A stretch of DNA of 64,000 bases from Bacillus sp. 2205SS5-2 (GCF_037024155.1 NZ_JAYKTS010000004.1:1-64000), one strand, 5' to 3'; positions 1 through 9,769 are shown, counted from the first letter of the stretch. A program made the numbers and translations. Notes: a model not told the origin generated them from the letters alone.

Positions 1-140
1 CTATGAGGTAGATATCCAAAAATCAAAACCAGCTTAAATCAAGTAATGGTGCCATAGCCAATCTTTAAAAATGGTCATTCCATTTTAGGGAGGGTGCTTT
101 TTTGTGTCAAAATCAGCATCAAAACCCATTTTCGTATAAA

Positions 141-229
141 AAGAACCTTAGGAAAAGATCACGAAGTCATACTACTCAAGGGTTCTATTCCGATTCGATA
201 AGCAGTAATCTTAGCGAAAACAGCCTTTA
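141..229. repeat. Element remnant (left-end variant with R2 core)
   Basis: This stretch holds two pieces related to the MITE family of this window. An element-like right end (AAAAAGAACC) lies near 139-147, and an inverted left end (AGCGAAAACAGCC) near 213-225. Between them lies a core (about 154-195) that recurs at 10391-10430 and shares CACGAAGTCATAC and the following AGGGTT. I see no coding potential in 1-226 and no clear terminator for brxA. Confidence 0.5.
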
Positions 230-661
230 ACAATGTTCTTCAAACGCGGATGTTAAATTCTCAATAATCTCCTCGAGGGCATGGTTTTCAATTTCTTCTC
301 GAGGAATAAAATGAACCACTTCTGCTCCTTTTAGCAACGCCATAGATGGAGAAGAAGGTTCTTGATTAGTGAAAAATTCTCTCATTGCTGCGGTCGCTTC
401 TTTGTCTTGACCAGCAAACACCGTCGCCAAGCGGTTGGGTTGTTTGTTGCTTTGAAGAACGGCTTGTGTTGCAGCCGGACGAGCAAGGCCTGCTGCACAT
501 CCACAAACAGAGTTAATGACAACGAGGGTTGAGTTGTCATCCTCCTTCATAAATGATTTCACTTCTTCTTCAGTCGTTAATTCTTCAAAACCCGCTCTTG
601 TTAACTCTTCTCTCATTGGTACTACTATTTGCTTCATATATTCTTCGTATGCGTTTGACAT
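227..661 (-). CDS. brxA: Bacilliredoxin BrxA (YphP family)
   Basis: A 144-residue thioredoxin-like protein of the YphP/YqiW (DUF1094) family. Bacilliredoxins remove bacillithiol from S-bacillithiolated proteins in the cytoplasm. The family CGC active site is visible in NSVCGCAAGLARP at about residues 51-63. The N-terminus (AYEEYMKQIVVPMREEL) and the C-terminal HC ending match B. subtilis YphP closely and over the full length. The ATG start has AAGGAGTG at good spacing. The gene lies 11 bp downstream of the ypgR homologue on the same strand, so the two are probably co-transcribed. The paralogue BrxB (YqiW) is the alternative name; the neighbourhood favours BrxA. Confidence 0.93.
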   Translation of the reverse strand: MSNAYEEYMKQIVVPMREELTRAGFEELTTEEEVKSFMKEDDNSTLVVINSVCGCAAGLARPAATQAVLQSNKQPNRLATVFAGQDKEATAAMREFFTNQEPSSPSMALLKGAEVVHFIPREEIENHALEEIIENLTSAFEEHC

Positions 662-672
662 AGTTTCACTCC

Positions 673-1788
673 TTAGCGTTCATTTTTACGCGATTCGGTC
701 ATTTGCTTCCAAACCGATCCTTTTGCTTCTTCTCCGCCTTTTATTCTTTCAATCGCCATTTTGATTTGCATTTTCACTTCGAACTCGTCATCATCTTGAG
801 CTGCCTCTAGTGCATCTAAAGCCGTTTCATCGCCGACTTCATATAAATACATTGCGGCACGCCAGCGGACAATCTTACTTGTATCTTTTAAAGCCTGCAT
901 CATTTCGGGAATGGCTTCTGAGAATCCTAAATCTGATAAACAGTCACCTGCCGTTCTTCTCACGGTAACGGTTTTATCATGAAGTCCTTCATAAATTAAT
1001 GGAAGAATTTGTTTACTTTCGATCATGCCCAAATAAACAACTGCTAGTCGACGAATGGCTGGTTTTTCATCCGCTAAAGCAAGCTCTAGAAGAGGAAGAT
1101 CCGTTTCAGAAATGGATTTAAGTTCATCTAGCATGCGGTAACGTATACGCCAATCCTCCACTTTGAAATCTTCTGGACCAATATTTTGTTGTGCTAAAGT
1201 TACTTCTGATTCAGCCACTTCTGTAGGGTGAATCAGAGCTTCAAGCTTTTCATTTGGATACGCTGCTTCTAGCTCTTCCATGACTTGTTCGCCAATCTGT
1301 TCAAGCTCACCATAACGTACACCATAATCTTTCCATTTACGGTCAGTAACGACATTGTCACCTTGAACTTGTTGAATAGCTATTACAAATCGATCTGGTA
1401 AACTAAAGCGTTTCTCTTGTTCACCATCTGACAATTTAATTTGCATCGGGATGTTTTGAAAAAATTGCACCTCAGCTTGAACTTCTCCGAAATGATCATT
1501 GAAATCGGTTTGACTTCCTTCTTCATTGCCTTTTTCCCCAAACACTTCTCGTACTTGGCTGAGAAGACCTTGCCAATCATATTTAGCATTACGCTCAAGT
1601 GCTAAAAAGTCTGCTACATGATATACCCCTTTGATTCCTTCAATCAAAAGCAAATTGGAAATGAGAAGCGGGGCATCTCCTCGATTTTCTTTTTTATAGT
1701 TCGCTCTAGTGCCAGCTGGCAACTCTTCGTCGAGAATGATTTTCATCGTGTTTGGACTTGGTGTTGGTTCAATTAATTTTATCTTCAT
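673..1788 (-). CDS. ypgR: CvfC/YpgR-like protein with HEAT-type repeats
   Basis: A 371-residue cytoplasmic protein of the conserved virulence factor C family. The N-terminal part (about 1-90) resembles the small Nfu/NifU N-terminal domain. The C-terminal part (about 220-350) has regularly spaced helical repeats such as LPLLELALADEKPAIRRLAVVYLG and EAIPEMMQALKDTSKIVRWRAAMYL, typical of HEAT/PBS-lyase-like repeats. The staphylococcal relative affects virulence and the Bacillus role is unknown. It lies just upstream of brxA. The same pairing of a redox protein with an Nfu-like domain hints at thiol or Fe-S homeostasis, which is an inference. Confidence 0.85.
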   Translation of the reverse strand: MKIKLIEPTPSPNTMKIILDEELPAGTRANYKKENRGDAPLLISNLLLIEGIKGVYHVADFLALERNAKYDWQGLLSQVREVFGEKGNEEGSQTDFNDHFGEVQAEVQFFQNIPMQIKLSDGEQEKRFSLPDRFVIAIQQVQGDNVVTDRKWKDYGVRYGELEQIGEQVMEELEAAYPNEKLEALIHPTEVAESEVTLAQQNIGPEDFKVEDWRIRYRMLDELKSISETDLPLLELALADEKPAIRRLAVVYLGMIESKQILPLIYEGLHDKTVTVRRTAGDCLSDLGFSEAIPEMMQALKDTSKIVRWRAAMYLYEVGDETALDALEAAQDDDEFEVKMQIKMAIERIKGGEEAKGSVWKQMTESRKNER

Positions 1789-1860
1789 TTAAACAGCCCC
1801 TTTGTTCTTTGATATCCCCTTCATATTAACACATAACACGATGAAGTCTGTTGAATATGC

Positions 1861-3753
1861 TTATGAAGTAGATAGCTCCGAAAGATACGACCATCGTTCG
1901 ATTAGCGTTTCTAATTTGTCATTTAATTCTTCTATCTCGTTCATACACGATTGAGCTTGTTCGAAATCACTACCCACTTTTTCTAATTGCATCTGCACCT
2001 CTTCTATTCTTGTTTCTGTCGTTTCGATGATCTCATCTATCGTTTCCCATTCAATTTTCTCTTTATAAGTCATCTTCTTCTTTTTTACAGTTTGCTCATT
2101 CGTCGCTTGAGGAACCTTGGATATAATTTTTTGTTTTTCACTGGTTTGTTTAGCGCCTTGCTCAAATTCAACATATACTGAGTAGGTCCCATAATACAAC
2201 CCAATTTTCGCATTCCCCTCAAATACAAGCAACTGCTTGGCGATTTTATCTAAAAAGTAGCGATCATGTGAGACGGTGATGACAACACCAGGAAACTCCT
2301 CTAAGTAAGCTTCTAGTACTGTTAATGTCTGAGTATCCAAGTCATTCGTTGGCTCATCAAGCAAGAGAACATTTGGATTTTGCATCAAAAGCTTTAATAA
2401 ATATAATCTTCGCTTTTCCCCACCTGAGAGCTTGCGAATTGGTGTTCCATGAGTAGAAAGCGGAAATAAGAAACGTTCTAACATTGAAGAAACAGAAAGT
2501 TGATCTCCAGATGATAAGGTGACTATCTCCGCTTCTTCACGGATATAATCAATCATTCGCTTATTCGGTGGCATTTCATCAAGTTGTTGGGTATAGTAGG
2601 CAATCTTCACTGTTTGTCCTCGATCTACCTCTCCTGAGTCAATCGCTTCCAATCCGGCAAGAATATTGAGAAAAGTTGATTTTCCGCTTCCATTATTCCC
2701 AACAATCCCGATGCGGTCTTGTCGCTTAAATAAAAAGCTAAATGAATCTAAAATCACTTGATTGTGAAACGTTTTAGACACTTCTTTTAATTCAAATACT
2801 TTTTTGCCTAATCGACTTCCTTTTAACGCCATATCCATTTCGGTTTCTGTTGAATAAGACGCCAGCGTAGAATCTAGATGTTCGAACCGCTGTATTCTGG
2901 CCTTTTGCTTCGTTGTCCGCGCTTTTGCTCCGCGACGCATCCACTCCAGCTCTCGTCGATATAAGTTTTTTTCCTTTTCTCGGGTGGCCATCTCATTTTC
3001 TTCTCGCACGCTCTTCGCTTCCATAAAGGCTTCATAATTCCCTTTATATGTATACAGTGACCCTTTGTCTAATTCAAATATTTGATTCGCCACTTTATCT
3101 AAGAAGTACCGGTCATGAGTAACAAATAACACAGATCCCGGGTATTTCCCTAAAAATTCTTGTAACCAATCAATACTTTCATAATCAAGATGATTCGTAG
3201 GCTCGTCCAGTATTAGTAGATCTGGTTTTTCTACCAGAACTTGGGCAAGGGCGACACGTTTTTTTTGGCCACCTGAGAGTTCAGAAATTTTTTGGTCAAA
3301 ATATTGAATTCCAAGTTTTGTTAAAATCGTTTTTACCGTAGCACTCGCTTCCCAAGCTTGATTCTGATCCATCTCTTTTTGCACTTGAAACAATCTTTGT
3401 TGATACGTATCATTTGATGGGTCTTTTTCAAGATTTTGAAGCGCTTCTTCATAGCTTCTCATCAAAACAACAATCGTCGCATCGCTTTGAAAAACCTGCT
3501 GAAGTACAGTGAGGTTCTGGTTCAACACTGGATCTTGATCTAAATAAGCAAGGCTATACTCTTTAGGTGTGAGGAAAGTGCCAATGTCTGGCATATCAAT
3601 GTCTGCAACGAGCTTCAATAAACTCGATTTCCCTGTTCCATTGATTCCAATTAGCCCCACACGTTGCTTCTCAGCAATGGTAAAGGAGATATCCTGAAAC
3701 AAAGTCTTTTCACCGTATGATTTAGTGATGCTTTCTGCTTGTAAAACTTTCAT
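1861..3753 (-). CDS. ABC-F family ATPase (Uup/YfmR-like)
   Basis: A ribosome-associated type ABC-F protein with two nucleotide-binding domains and no membrane segment. Domain 1 has Walker A GINGTGKSS, signature LSGGQ and LLILDEPTNHLD. Domain 2 has GNNGSGKST, LSGGE and VLLLDEPTNDLD. A charged linker with MRRGAKARTTKQKARIQRF separates them, and a C-terminal coiled coil of about 80 residues follows, as in Uup. I place the start at the ATG at 3753 because it has AAGGGA at good spacing and shares ATGA with the ypgQ stop. An ATG five codons upstream has a poor ribosome site. Uup/YfmR proteins help translation of difficult sequences; antibiotic resistance is not indicated. Confidence 0.92.
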   Translation of the reverse strand: MKVLQAESITKSYGEKTLFQDISFTIAEKQRVGLIGINGTGKSSLLKLVADIDMPDIGTFLTPKEYSLAYLDQDPVLNQNLTVLQQVFQSDATIVVLMRSYEEALQNLEKDPSNDTYQQRLFQVQKEMDQNQAWEASATVKTILTKLGIQYFDQKISELSGGQKKRVALAQVLVEKPDLLILDEPTNHLDYESIDWLQEFLGKYPGSVLFVTHDRYFLDKVANQIFELDKGSLYTYKGNYEAFMEAKSVREENEMATREKEKNLYRRELEWMRRGAKARTTKQKARIQRFEHLDSTLASYSTETEMDMALKGSRLGKKVFELKEVSKTFHNQVILDSFSFLFKRQDRIGIVGNNGSGKSTFLNILAGLEAIDSGEVDRGQTVKIAYYTQQLDEMPPNKRMIDYIREEAEIVTLSSGDQLSVSSMLERFLFPLSTHGTPIRKLSGGEKRRLYLLKLLMQNPNVLLLDEPTNDLDTQTLTVLEAYLEEFPGVVITVSHDRYFLDKIAKQLLVFEGNAKIGLYYGTYSVYVEFEQGAKQTSEKQKIISKVPQATNEQTVKKKKMTYKEKIEWETIDEIIETTETRIEEVQMQLEKVGSDFEQAQSCMNEIEELNDKLETLIERWSYLSELSTS

Positions 3754-4385
3754 TTTGTTCCCTTCCATTCTTCATGAAATCTATGTATAAATTGTTCCAT
3801 AAACACATGACGCTCTTCAGCCATTTTTTTTCCGGTCTCTGTCGTCATAAGTTCTCTTAGTTTAAATAATTTTTCGTAAAAATGATGTACGCTGGAAGTG
3901 TTTTCCGTTCTGTATTGTTCTTCCGTCATATTCTCCCGTACTTCTTCGGCAGGGTCATAAAGAGGTCGTCCTTTTTTTCCTCCATAGGCAAAAGTTCTCG
4001 CAATGCCAATCGCACCTAGGGCGTCAAGTCTATCTGCATCTCTTACAATTTTCCCTTCTATTGATGTCATTTCCGTTTCATGACCACCATTGAATGAAAC
4101 ATTCAACACGATGGCTCTAATATGATTTTGATCTTCGATAGGTAAATCGGTCAAAGCCAATCCTTGAGAAAGGAGTTTTTCTCCTTCGATTTTACTCACT
4201 AATTTTTTATCCGCCACATCATGAAGCAAAGAAGCATATTCAATGATAACGGCACTTCCTTGCATTTCAAGTTGCCTAATCGCCATTGCGTTGTTTCGAA
4301 CTCGATCAATATGATACCAATCATGACCCGATGAATCCTTTCCTAACACATTCTTGACGAATTTTTCTACTGAAGACACACTCAT
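3750..4385 (-). CDS. ypgQ: HD-domain phosphohydrolase YpgQ
   Basis: A 211-residue metal-dependent HD-superfamily hydrolase. The metal ligands are visible as GHDWYHIDRV (about 20-29), SLLHDVADKK (about 52-61) and a distal D in VRDADRLDALGAIGIART. B. subtilis YpgQ has the same length and is reported to hydrolyse dNTPs to dNMP and pyrophosphate. The stop overlaps the start of the ABC-F gene by 4 bp (ATGA), which suggests translational coupling. The pairing of ypgQ with this ABC-F gene differs from the B. subtilis order I remember. Confidence 0.9.
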   Translation of the reverse strand: MSVSSVEKFVKNVLGKDSSGHDWYHIDRVRNNAMAIRQLEMQGSAVIIEYASLLHDVADKKLVSKIEGEKLLSQGLALTDLPIEDQNHIRAIVLNVSFNGGHETEMTSIEGKIVRDADRLDALGAIGIARTFAYGGKKGRPLYDPAEEVRENMTEEQYRTENTSSVHHFYEKLFKLRELMTTETGKKMAEERHVFMEQFIHRFHEEWKGTK

Positions 4386-4636
4386 ATAAGTCCACCTTTT
4401 CCATATCTACCTTATAAGCTGTTTCTTTTTGATGGTTACTTCTGACATCCTGAATAAACTGGGAGTAAGTATTTTGTCCCAATGTCAAAATAAGGTTAGA
4501 TACATCGATTCTATTGAAAGAAGAAAACCACAACATTAGATCTTTCAAGGTTCAATAGCTTCTCCAAAAAACAAGTATTTTTTTATTCAGTCTTCTCCTA
4601 TTATACTAAACGAATAATTCCTCATTGCAAATCAAA

Positions 4637-4659
4637 AGAGTCAATGAATCATTGACTCT
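4637..4659 (-). terminator. Hairpin downstream of the DegV gene
   Basis: The near-perfect palindrome AGAGTCAATGA/TCATTGACTCT ends at the DegV gene stop. On the minus strand it is followed by a T-rich stretch. It is a likely intrinsic terminator. Confidence 0.7.
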
Positions 4660-5489
4660 CCTTGGTTATACCAACTAATTCCAATTATCTCTTCCCCTAC
4701 ATGAACCGAGATAATGGTGCCGATAGGACAGGTTTCAAATGCAATGCCAGGATATTGTTCGGAAAGCGATTCTTTCCACTCTTGTGCTTCTTTTTGATTT
4801 CGACCATGAAAAACCCAGGCACGATGAATAAAATGCTCTTCTAACGCCTTATTTAAATAGGAAATCATGCGTTGAAATCCTTTTTTCTTGCTTCTTACCC
4901 GTTCTTTAATCGTAACAATACCATCCTGAATCGAAAAAACCGGCTTTATTTTAAGAACGCTTCCTAGAAGATAGGATACCCCCTTGATTCGACCACTTTT
5001 ATTCAACTGATTCAAATTTCCAACCATCACATATGTTTGGTTTAAGGGGATTCTTTTTTCAAGTTCTTCCTCAATCTCCTGAACGGTTGCACCATTTAAA
5101 TGGAGGTATTTTCCATATAAAATTAAATCGAGAAGTGGATAAGATAAAATTTGTGAGTCGATAAATGTGATAGGGATGTTCACAAATGCCTCAGCTTGGC
5201 GAGCGGATGATAACGTTCCACTCAGTTTTCCGGAAAGGTGAATGGATATTATATGATCATAATGCTTTTCGCAATCACGGTAAACATCGACAAATGCACC
5301 AATAGAAGGTTGTGAGGTTTTTAAATCTTCCGTCTCATCTTTTAAAAAGTGATAAATTTCTTCATGGCTTATATTGATTCCATCCAAGTATAGCTTTTCT
5401 TTCACATAAAGAGACAACGGAACAACAAACACATCCTCGATAGGTTTTTCTTGATGAACAGAGCTGTCTGTCACCCACGCAATCCTCAA
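4641..5489 (-). CDS. DegV family fatty-acid-binding protein (YitS-like)
   Basis: A 282-residue EDD/DegV-fold protein. The family start IAWVTDSSVH, the segment LKTSQPSIGAFVDVYRD and IHLSGKLSGTLSSARQAE (fatty-acid carboxylate site) are all present. The C-terminal domain has GTIISVHVGEEIIGISWY. DegV proteins (FakB in staphylococci) present exogenous fatty acids to the kinase FakA; no fakA-like gene is in this window. The length matches B. subtilis YitS. The gene stands alone between ypgQ and the small gene after fhs and ends in its own hairpin. Confidence 0.92.
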   Translation of the reverse strand: MRIAWVTDSSVHQEKPIEDVFVVPLSLYVKEKLYLDGINISHEEIYHFLKDETEDLKTSQPSIGAFVDVYRDCEKHYDHIISIHLSGKLSGTLSSARQAEAFVNIPITFIDSQILSYPLLDLILYGKYLHLNGATVQEIEEELEKRIPLNQTYVMVGNLNQLNKSGRIKGVSYLLGSVLKIKPVFSIQDGIVTIKERVRSKKKGFQRMISYLNKALEEHFIHRAWVFHGRNQKEAQEWKESLSEQYPGIAFETCPIGTIISVHVGEEIIGISWYNQGESMIH

Positions 5490-5544
5490 AAAAATCCCCC
5501 CTTCCTTCTATATGTATTACAGAGAAAAGGGGGTTATGAATGTG

Positions 5545-6036
5545 TCAATTGAGCTTTTCTAGCGCTCCAATGCAAACTGTAACGAGCTCTTGGAGGTCAT
5601 CAACTTGTTCTTCCTTCATTGGTTCAGGAAAGCTATATTCCCATGAAACACTTTTTCCGTGTATCGATGAGTGTGTATCAATCACTTCAAACACTCGGTT
5701 TTCTCCAAAGAACTGATGCAATATATCCTCTGTTTTCACACTAACGTCTAAAGAAGCGCTTGAATAAAAACAGATTCGAACATAAGCCCCGATTGGTCTA
5801 CTCGGTAGGCTAATCAATTCAGAAGATAGCATTCTCATAGACGAATTCAACATGATCTTAGCAGTAAAAGAAGCTTCTGACGACGTTCGAAAAGAAAGAC
5901 TATACTCTCTTGACATTGCCGCTAAATCGACCATATCATGTCGACTTTCAATCACGATATCTCCAAGTAAATCTGCCTCATAAACGAACCCTTCTAAAAC
6001 TACCTTTAAATTATCAAATGAGGTTGGATCAAACAT
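5545..6036 (-). CDS. Conserved hypothetical protein downstream of fhs
   Basis: A soluble protein of about 163 residues that I do not recognise. The start is set at the ATG at 6036, which has AGGAGGAG at good spacing just after the fhs stop. A longer reading would begin inside fhs. The sequence begins MFDPTSFDNLKVVLEG and alternates beta-like and helical stretches, with no signal peptide, membrane helix or cysteine pairs. The tight spacing after fhs suggests co-transcription, but I can infer no role in one-carbon metabolism from the protein itself. Confidence 0.75.
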   Translation of the reverse strand: MFDPTSFDNLKVVLEGFVYEADLLGDIVIESRHDMVDLAAMSREYSLSFRTSSEASFTAKIMLNSSMRMLSSELISLPSRPIGAYVRICFYSSASLDVSVKTEDILHQFFGENRVFEVIDTHSSIHGKSVSWEYSFPEPMKEEQVDDLQELVTVCIGALEKLN

Positions 6037-6049
6037 TTTCACTCTCCTC

Positions 6050-7735
6050 CTAGAACAGCCCTTGGGCTTTTCCAGCCGCATCCACGTCCATGTGATACGC
6101 TGCCGGTTCCTTCGGTAAACCAGGCATCGTCATCACATCGCCCGTTAATGCGATAAGAAATCCAGCTCCTACTCTTGGCACTAGATCACGAATATAGAGC
6201 ACAAAGGATTCTGGTCGTCCGAGAAGCTTAGGGTCATGAGACAAAGAATACTGTGTTTTCGCCATGCAAATTGGAAGCTCTCCCCACCCGTGCTCATTCG
6301 CTTCTAATAAACTATTTTTCGCTTTTTGAGAGAATTCCACGCTTGAAGCTCCGTACACTTTTTTCGCGATGCTCTCGATTTTCTCTTCAATGGAACTCGT
6401 TACCTCATAAAGGGGGGTGAACTCTTTCGTTGCTTGCATTTCTTTTAACAAAATTTTTGCTAGTTCTTCTCCTCCTGCTCCACCTTTTTCCCACACTTCA
6501 GTTAAAGCAAATGGTATCGTTTTTTGTTTGCACCATTTTTTCAATACATTGACTTCCTCATCAGAATCAGTAATGAATTTGTTTATCGCAACGACAAACG
6601 GAAGATGAAATTGTTCCATAGTATCAATATGCTTTTCTAGATTGTTTAAGCCTCGGTGAAGTGCCTCCACATTTGGTTCTATTAGCGCATCCTTTGCGAT
6701 TCCACCGTGCATTTTTAATGCTCGAATCGTTGCCACGATTACCACTGCTTTTGGCTTTATATGACTAATTGGTGTTTTTATGTGAAGAAACTTTTCGGCA
6801 CCAAGGTCGGCACCAAAACCCGCCTCTGTTACAACGATTTCCCCTAGCATAGCTGCAGCTTTTGTCGCCATTACCGAATTACAGCCATGAGCAATATTAG
6901 CAAATGGACCCCCATGAATAAGTGCTGGTGTATGAGCGATGGTTTGAACCAGATTCGGTTTCAGTGCATCCTTTAACAACAGCGTTAATGCCCCTTCAAC
7001 TCCTAAATTCTTCACAGAAACAGGTTGTTTTTCATACGTATAGCCAATTACTATTTTACCTATTCTATTCTTTAAATCATTCAAGTCTGTCGCTAAACAA
7101 AGGATAGCCATAATTTCAGAGGCTACGGAAATATCAAATCCTTCTTCGCGTGGCACTCCCTGAGCCGGTCCACCTAAGCCAATAACCACATTTCGCAATG
7201 CACGATCATTCATATCAATCGCACGTTTCCACTGAATTCGTCTTGGATCAATATTCAATAAATTCCCTTGATGAATATGATTATCGATCAGAGCAGCGAG
7301 CGCATTATTTGCTGTTGTGATCGCGTGGAGATCGCCCGTAAAATGTAAATTTATTTCATCCATGGGCAACACCTGTGAGTATCCACCACCTGTCGCTCCT
7401 CCTTTGACCCCCAAGACTGGCCCTAAGGAAGGTTCACGCATAGCAATGACTGTTTTCTTTCCTAATCGTGTAAAAGCATCTCCCAACCCAACAGTTACTG
7501 TAGATTTCCCTTCACCCGCTGGAGTTGGATTAATCGCTGTTACTAAAATAACATCTCCCTCTTTTTTTGTTCGCAATTTTTTTAATTTGTCATATGTAAT
7601 CTTCGCTTTAAACTTACCGAAGAGCTCCAAATCATTTTCTGATAATCCAAGTGTTTCTGCAATATCAACTATCGGTTTTAGAGTGGATTTCTGCGCGATG
7701 TCTATGTCTGACGGTATTTTCGTACGACTAGTCAT
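6050..7735 (-). CDS. fhs: Formate--tetrahydrofolate ligase
   Basis: A 561-residue, full-length 10-formyl-THF synthetase that activates formate with ATP for the folate one-carbon pool. Family signatures are [18 protein letters not shown] (P-loop region, about 70-87), [40 protein letters not shown] and, near the C-terminus, [15 protein letters not shown]. The start codon has AGGAGGAA upstream. The gene is absent from B. subtilis 168 but common in other Bacillaceae. No riboswitch was recognised in the 290-bp region upstream. Confidence 0.97.
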   Translation of the reverse strand: MTSRTKIPSDIDIAQKSTLKPIVDIAETLGLSENDLELFGKFKAKITYDKLKKLRTKKEGDVILVTAINPTPAGEGKSTVTVGLGDAFTRLGKKTVIAMREPSLGPVLGVKGGATGGGYSQVLPMDEINLHFTGDLHAITTANNALAALIDNHIHQGNLLNIDPRRIQWKRAIDMNDRALRNVVIGLGGPAQGVPREEGFDISVASEIMAILCLATDLNDLKNRIGKIVIGYTYEKQPVSVKNLGVEGALTLLLKDALKPNLVQTIAHTPALIHGGPFANIAHGCNSVMATKAAAMLGEIVVTEAGFGADLGAEKFLHIKTPISHIKPKAVVIVATIRALKMHGGIAKDALIEPNVEALHRGLNNLEKHIDTMEQFHLPFVVAINKFITDSDEEVNVLKKWCKQKTIPFALTEVWEKGGAGGEELAKILLKEMQATKEFTPLYEVTSSIEEKIESIAKKVYGASSVEFSQKAKNSLLEANEHGWGELPICMAKTQYSLSHDPKLLGRPESFVLYIRDLVPRVGAGFLIALTGDVMTMPGLPKEPAAYHMDVDAAGKAQGLF

Positions 7736-7979
7736 GATTGTTCCTCCTAAATATTTTGTCTGCTAATATTATACTACGCTTTAGGACATCTTCACGCCAA
7801 ATTCATTTCAAATTATGTTTTGTCTTTTAGCTTAGCTCTTTTCGGATCCATGGTAGCTATTAAATTCAAGATTTAATGAAATCCTTCATTTTTCAGTCCA
7901 TTCTTTCGAATAATTATGAAAAAATACTTGGAAATTCATTTTATCAACAGGAAATATTGCTGAGAAAACAGCCATACCT

Positions 7980-8018
7980 AAAAAGCAATCACTTTTGAAT
8001 TCAAAAGGATTGCTTTTT
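7980..8018 (-). terminator. Hairpin terminator after the aldo/keto reductase remnant
   Basis: Arms AAAAAGCAATC and GATTGCTTTTT flank an inner palindrome, CTTTTGAATTCAAAAG. The minus-strand side ends in T residues. It lies just after the remnant's stop codon, as expected for the original gene's terminator. The rest of 7740-7980 shows no gene. Confidence 0.8.
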
Positions 8019-8028
8019 AGAGCGCAAA

Positions 8029-8238
8029 TTAAAAATCAAAATTATTTAGATCAGATCCTACTCGTTTCTCTTCGTTTAATCCATTGATTTGCTCCATCTC
8101 TTCTGGAGAAAGTTCAAAATCAAACACTTCACTGTTGCTGATGATTCGATGTTCTTTAACTGACTTTGGTATAGAAATAGTATCATTTTGCAAATCCCAA
8201 CAAACGATGATTTGAGCTGTTGATATTTGTTGCTTCAC
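8029..8238 (-). pseudogene. 3' fragment of an aldo/keto reductase gene
   Basis: The last about 65 codons of a YvgN-type aldo/keto reductase survive: STAQIIVCWDLQN, TISIPKSVKEHRI and FDFELSPEEMEQINGLN match the family C-terminus (AQVILRWDLQ...IPKS...EHRI...DFELS). The N-terminal barrel, with the catalytic Asp/Tyr/Lys/His, is missing. The reading frame ends exactly where a partial MITE-type element begins (about 8243). The original terminator is still present downstream. This is a truncated, non-functional gene. Confidence 0.88.
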
Positions 8239-8242
8239 CGCA

Positions 8243-8345
8243 AATCCGTCAATTTTTAATGGAAATTAACAGTGAAATGGGCGATTTCAATCAAAAATCA
8301 GATGTAATCACCACAATGAATACGAAAAGAGTTAATCAAGAATAT
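8243..8345 (+). mobile_element. Partial MITE-type element (right part)
   Basis: The sequence shares the inner and right part of the repeat family (ATGGAAATTAACAGTGAAAT, then GGGCGATTTCAATCAAAAAT, then ACGAAAAGAG). The left end is missing, and the right terminal GAGCC reads GAGTT. It separates the aldo/keto reductase fragment from the AIM24 gene. Confidence 0.75.
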
Positions 8346-8379
8346 CTTCCCATAGAAGATTTGAAAGGGAAAATTTCAC

Positions 8380-9075
8380 TTACTGCTGCGGGGAATAATA
8401 AACTTCTTCAAATGGTTGGACAACTACATAACCAGAGCCTTCAAATTTCATTTGGACCGACTCTCCACTTCCACGACCGAAAAAGGATTTTAGCGAAACA
8501 TCCGTTACAAATTCTGGCTGCAAATTACCAGACCATGCAACAGTTGCATTTGGATCCGTATATACAGGACTTCCTGGCTCGACTAATAATGTCAGTGGTT
8601 CATAATGTGAAGTGATCGCGACCATTCCTTGACCCTCGATATGAACATTAAACAGACCACCCGCTAACATACCAGCCACTTTTTTCATTAATTTAATATC
8701 CCAATTCAAGCTTGGTTCAAATGCCAATAAATCATTGCCATTTACAAAAATGGAATCACCATTCAAGTTAATGATCGAAATTTTCTTTCCTTGGTCGGCA
8801 ACATACAGCTTCCCATTTCCTGATGCTTTCATTAAAGAAGTACCTTCACCCGTTAGTGCTTTTTTAAAGAACTTCCCAACTCCATGTTCAAGTATACCCT
8901 CACGAACAAATTTTATATTTCCTCGGTATGAAATCATCCCACCTGCTTTAGCCCAAATATCGCCGTTTAAATTGATCTCTAAAATTCGCTCGGTTTCTAA
9001 TTCAAACAAACCCTGCCCTTTGTCCTCCTGCTTAGTTTTTTGAATAAATTCTTGGACAGAAAAACGATTATCCAT
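8380..9075 (-). CDS. AIM24 family protein
   Basis: A protein of about 231 residues of the AIM24 (formerly DUF124) beta-roll family. Family features are IWAKAGGMISYRGNIKF, GEGTSLMKASGNGKLYVAD, SIFVNGNDLLAFEPSLNWDIKL and the ending GSGYVVVQPFEE. The bacterial role is not known; the yeast relative affects mitochondrial inner-membrane organisation. I prefer the ATG at 9075 because AAGGAG is nine bases upstream, while the TTG two codons earlier is too close. The start overlaps the end of the methyltransferase gene, so the two are probably translationally coupled. Confidence 0.88.
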   Translation of the reverse strand: MDNRFSVQEFIQKTKQEDKGQGLFELETERILEINLNGDIWAKAGGMISYRGNIKFVREGILEHGVGKFFKKALTGEGTSLMKASGNGKLYVADQGKKISIINLNGDSIFVNGNDLLAFEPSLNWDIKLMKKVAGMLAGGLFNVHIEGQGMVAITSHYEPLTLLVEPGSPVYTDPNATVAWSGNLQPEFVTDVSLKSFFGRGSGESVQMKFEGSGYVVVQPFEEVYYSPQQ

Positions 9076-9769
9076 TTCCAATCACTCCTTTTTGAAATAA
9101 TAATAGTGTCATAAATGTTAATGCTTGTTTTAGTTCTGCTGGCATATCCATCTCACGTACTTGTTTTGGGACACTTTCTTTCCACACCCAAGCTTCACCT
9201 TTGAGCGTAAAGCCTTCTTCCTCTGCAAGCTGCTTACATTCCCACGGCATCATAGTATTGCAAATAACTTCCTCTCCTCTTAAACGAGGTAAGCTATTCG
9301 AGCGTGGATGAGCAGTTGGACCTAAAATCCCTAATAATAGGCTTCCATCTGGATGCAATATTCGGTGAATTTCACGTAGGGAATGAAGAGGATCCTTCGT
9401 CCATTCTAAAGAATTAATCGCCATTGCTGCATTAAATTGATAGTTTTGAAACGGCAACGCGGCTAAATCACCCTGCAAAAAGGATAGACCTTCAGTTTCA
9501 TTCTTCTTTGCCAGTGAAACCATTTGGTCGGATAAATCCATGCCAACGACGCTGTATCCATTCTTATATAGTAGATAGGATCCGTACCCATCTCCGCATC
9601 CAAGATCAACAACATGAGATTCCGCAGAAATGTGCTTGGTGAAAAAGGGAATAATATCCTTTCGACTCCCCTTTTCCCACATCGACGTCGTTCGACTATG
9701 CCAAGAATCAGCAGTATCGTCCCATTTGCTCTTTGCTTTGTCATGCCATTGATTTTCCACTGTACTCAC
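9068..9769 (-). CDS. Class I SAM-dependent methyltransferase
   Basis: A 233-residue Rossmann-fold methyltransferase. Motif I is VVDLGCGDGYGSYLL (about 53-67), followed by VVGMDLSDQMVSLAKK and the acidic/hydrophobic strand AAMAINSLEWTKDPLHSLREIHRILHPDGSLLLGI. The acceptor is unknown. Start is GTG at 9769 or the second in-frame GTG at 9760, which lies nearer to GGTGAG. It forms an overlapping pair with the AIM24 gene downstream. Confidence 0.88.
   Translation of the reverse strand: MSTVENQWHDKAKSKWDDTADSWHSRTTSMWEKGSRKDIIPFFTKHISAESHVVDLGCGDGYGSYLLYKNGYSVVGMDLSDQMVSLAKKNETEGLSFLQGDLAALPFQNYQFNAAMAINSLEWTKDPLHSLREIHRILHPDGSLLLGILGPTAHPRSNSLPRLRGEEVICNTMMPWECKQLAEEEGFTLKGEAWVWKESVPKQVREMDMPAELKQALTFMTLLLFQKGVIGNG

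Noticed and set aside
4321-4548. 75-codon frame overlapping the start of ypgQ on the minus strand
   Set aside because: It overlaps ypgQ by about 65 bp, has no good ribosome site and shows no recognisable family. The region is better read as the ypgQ leader.
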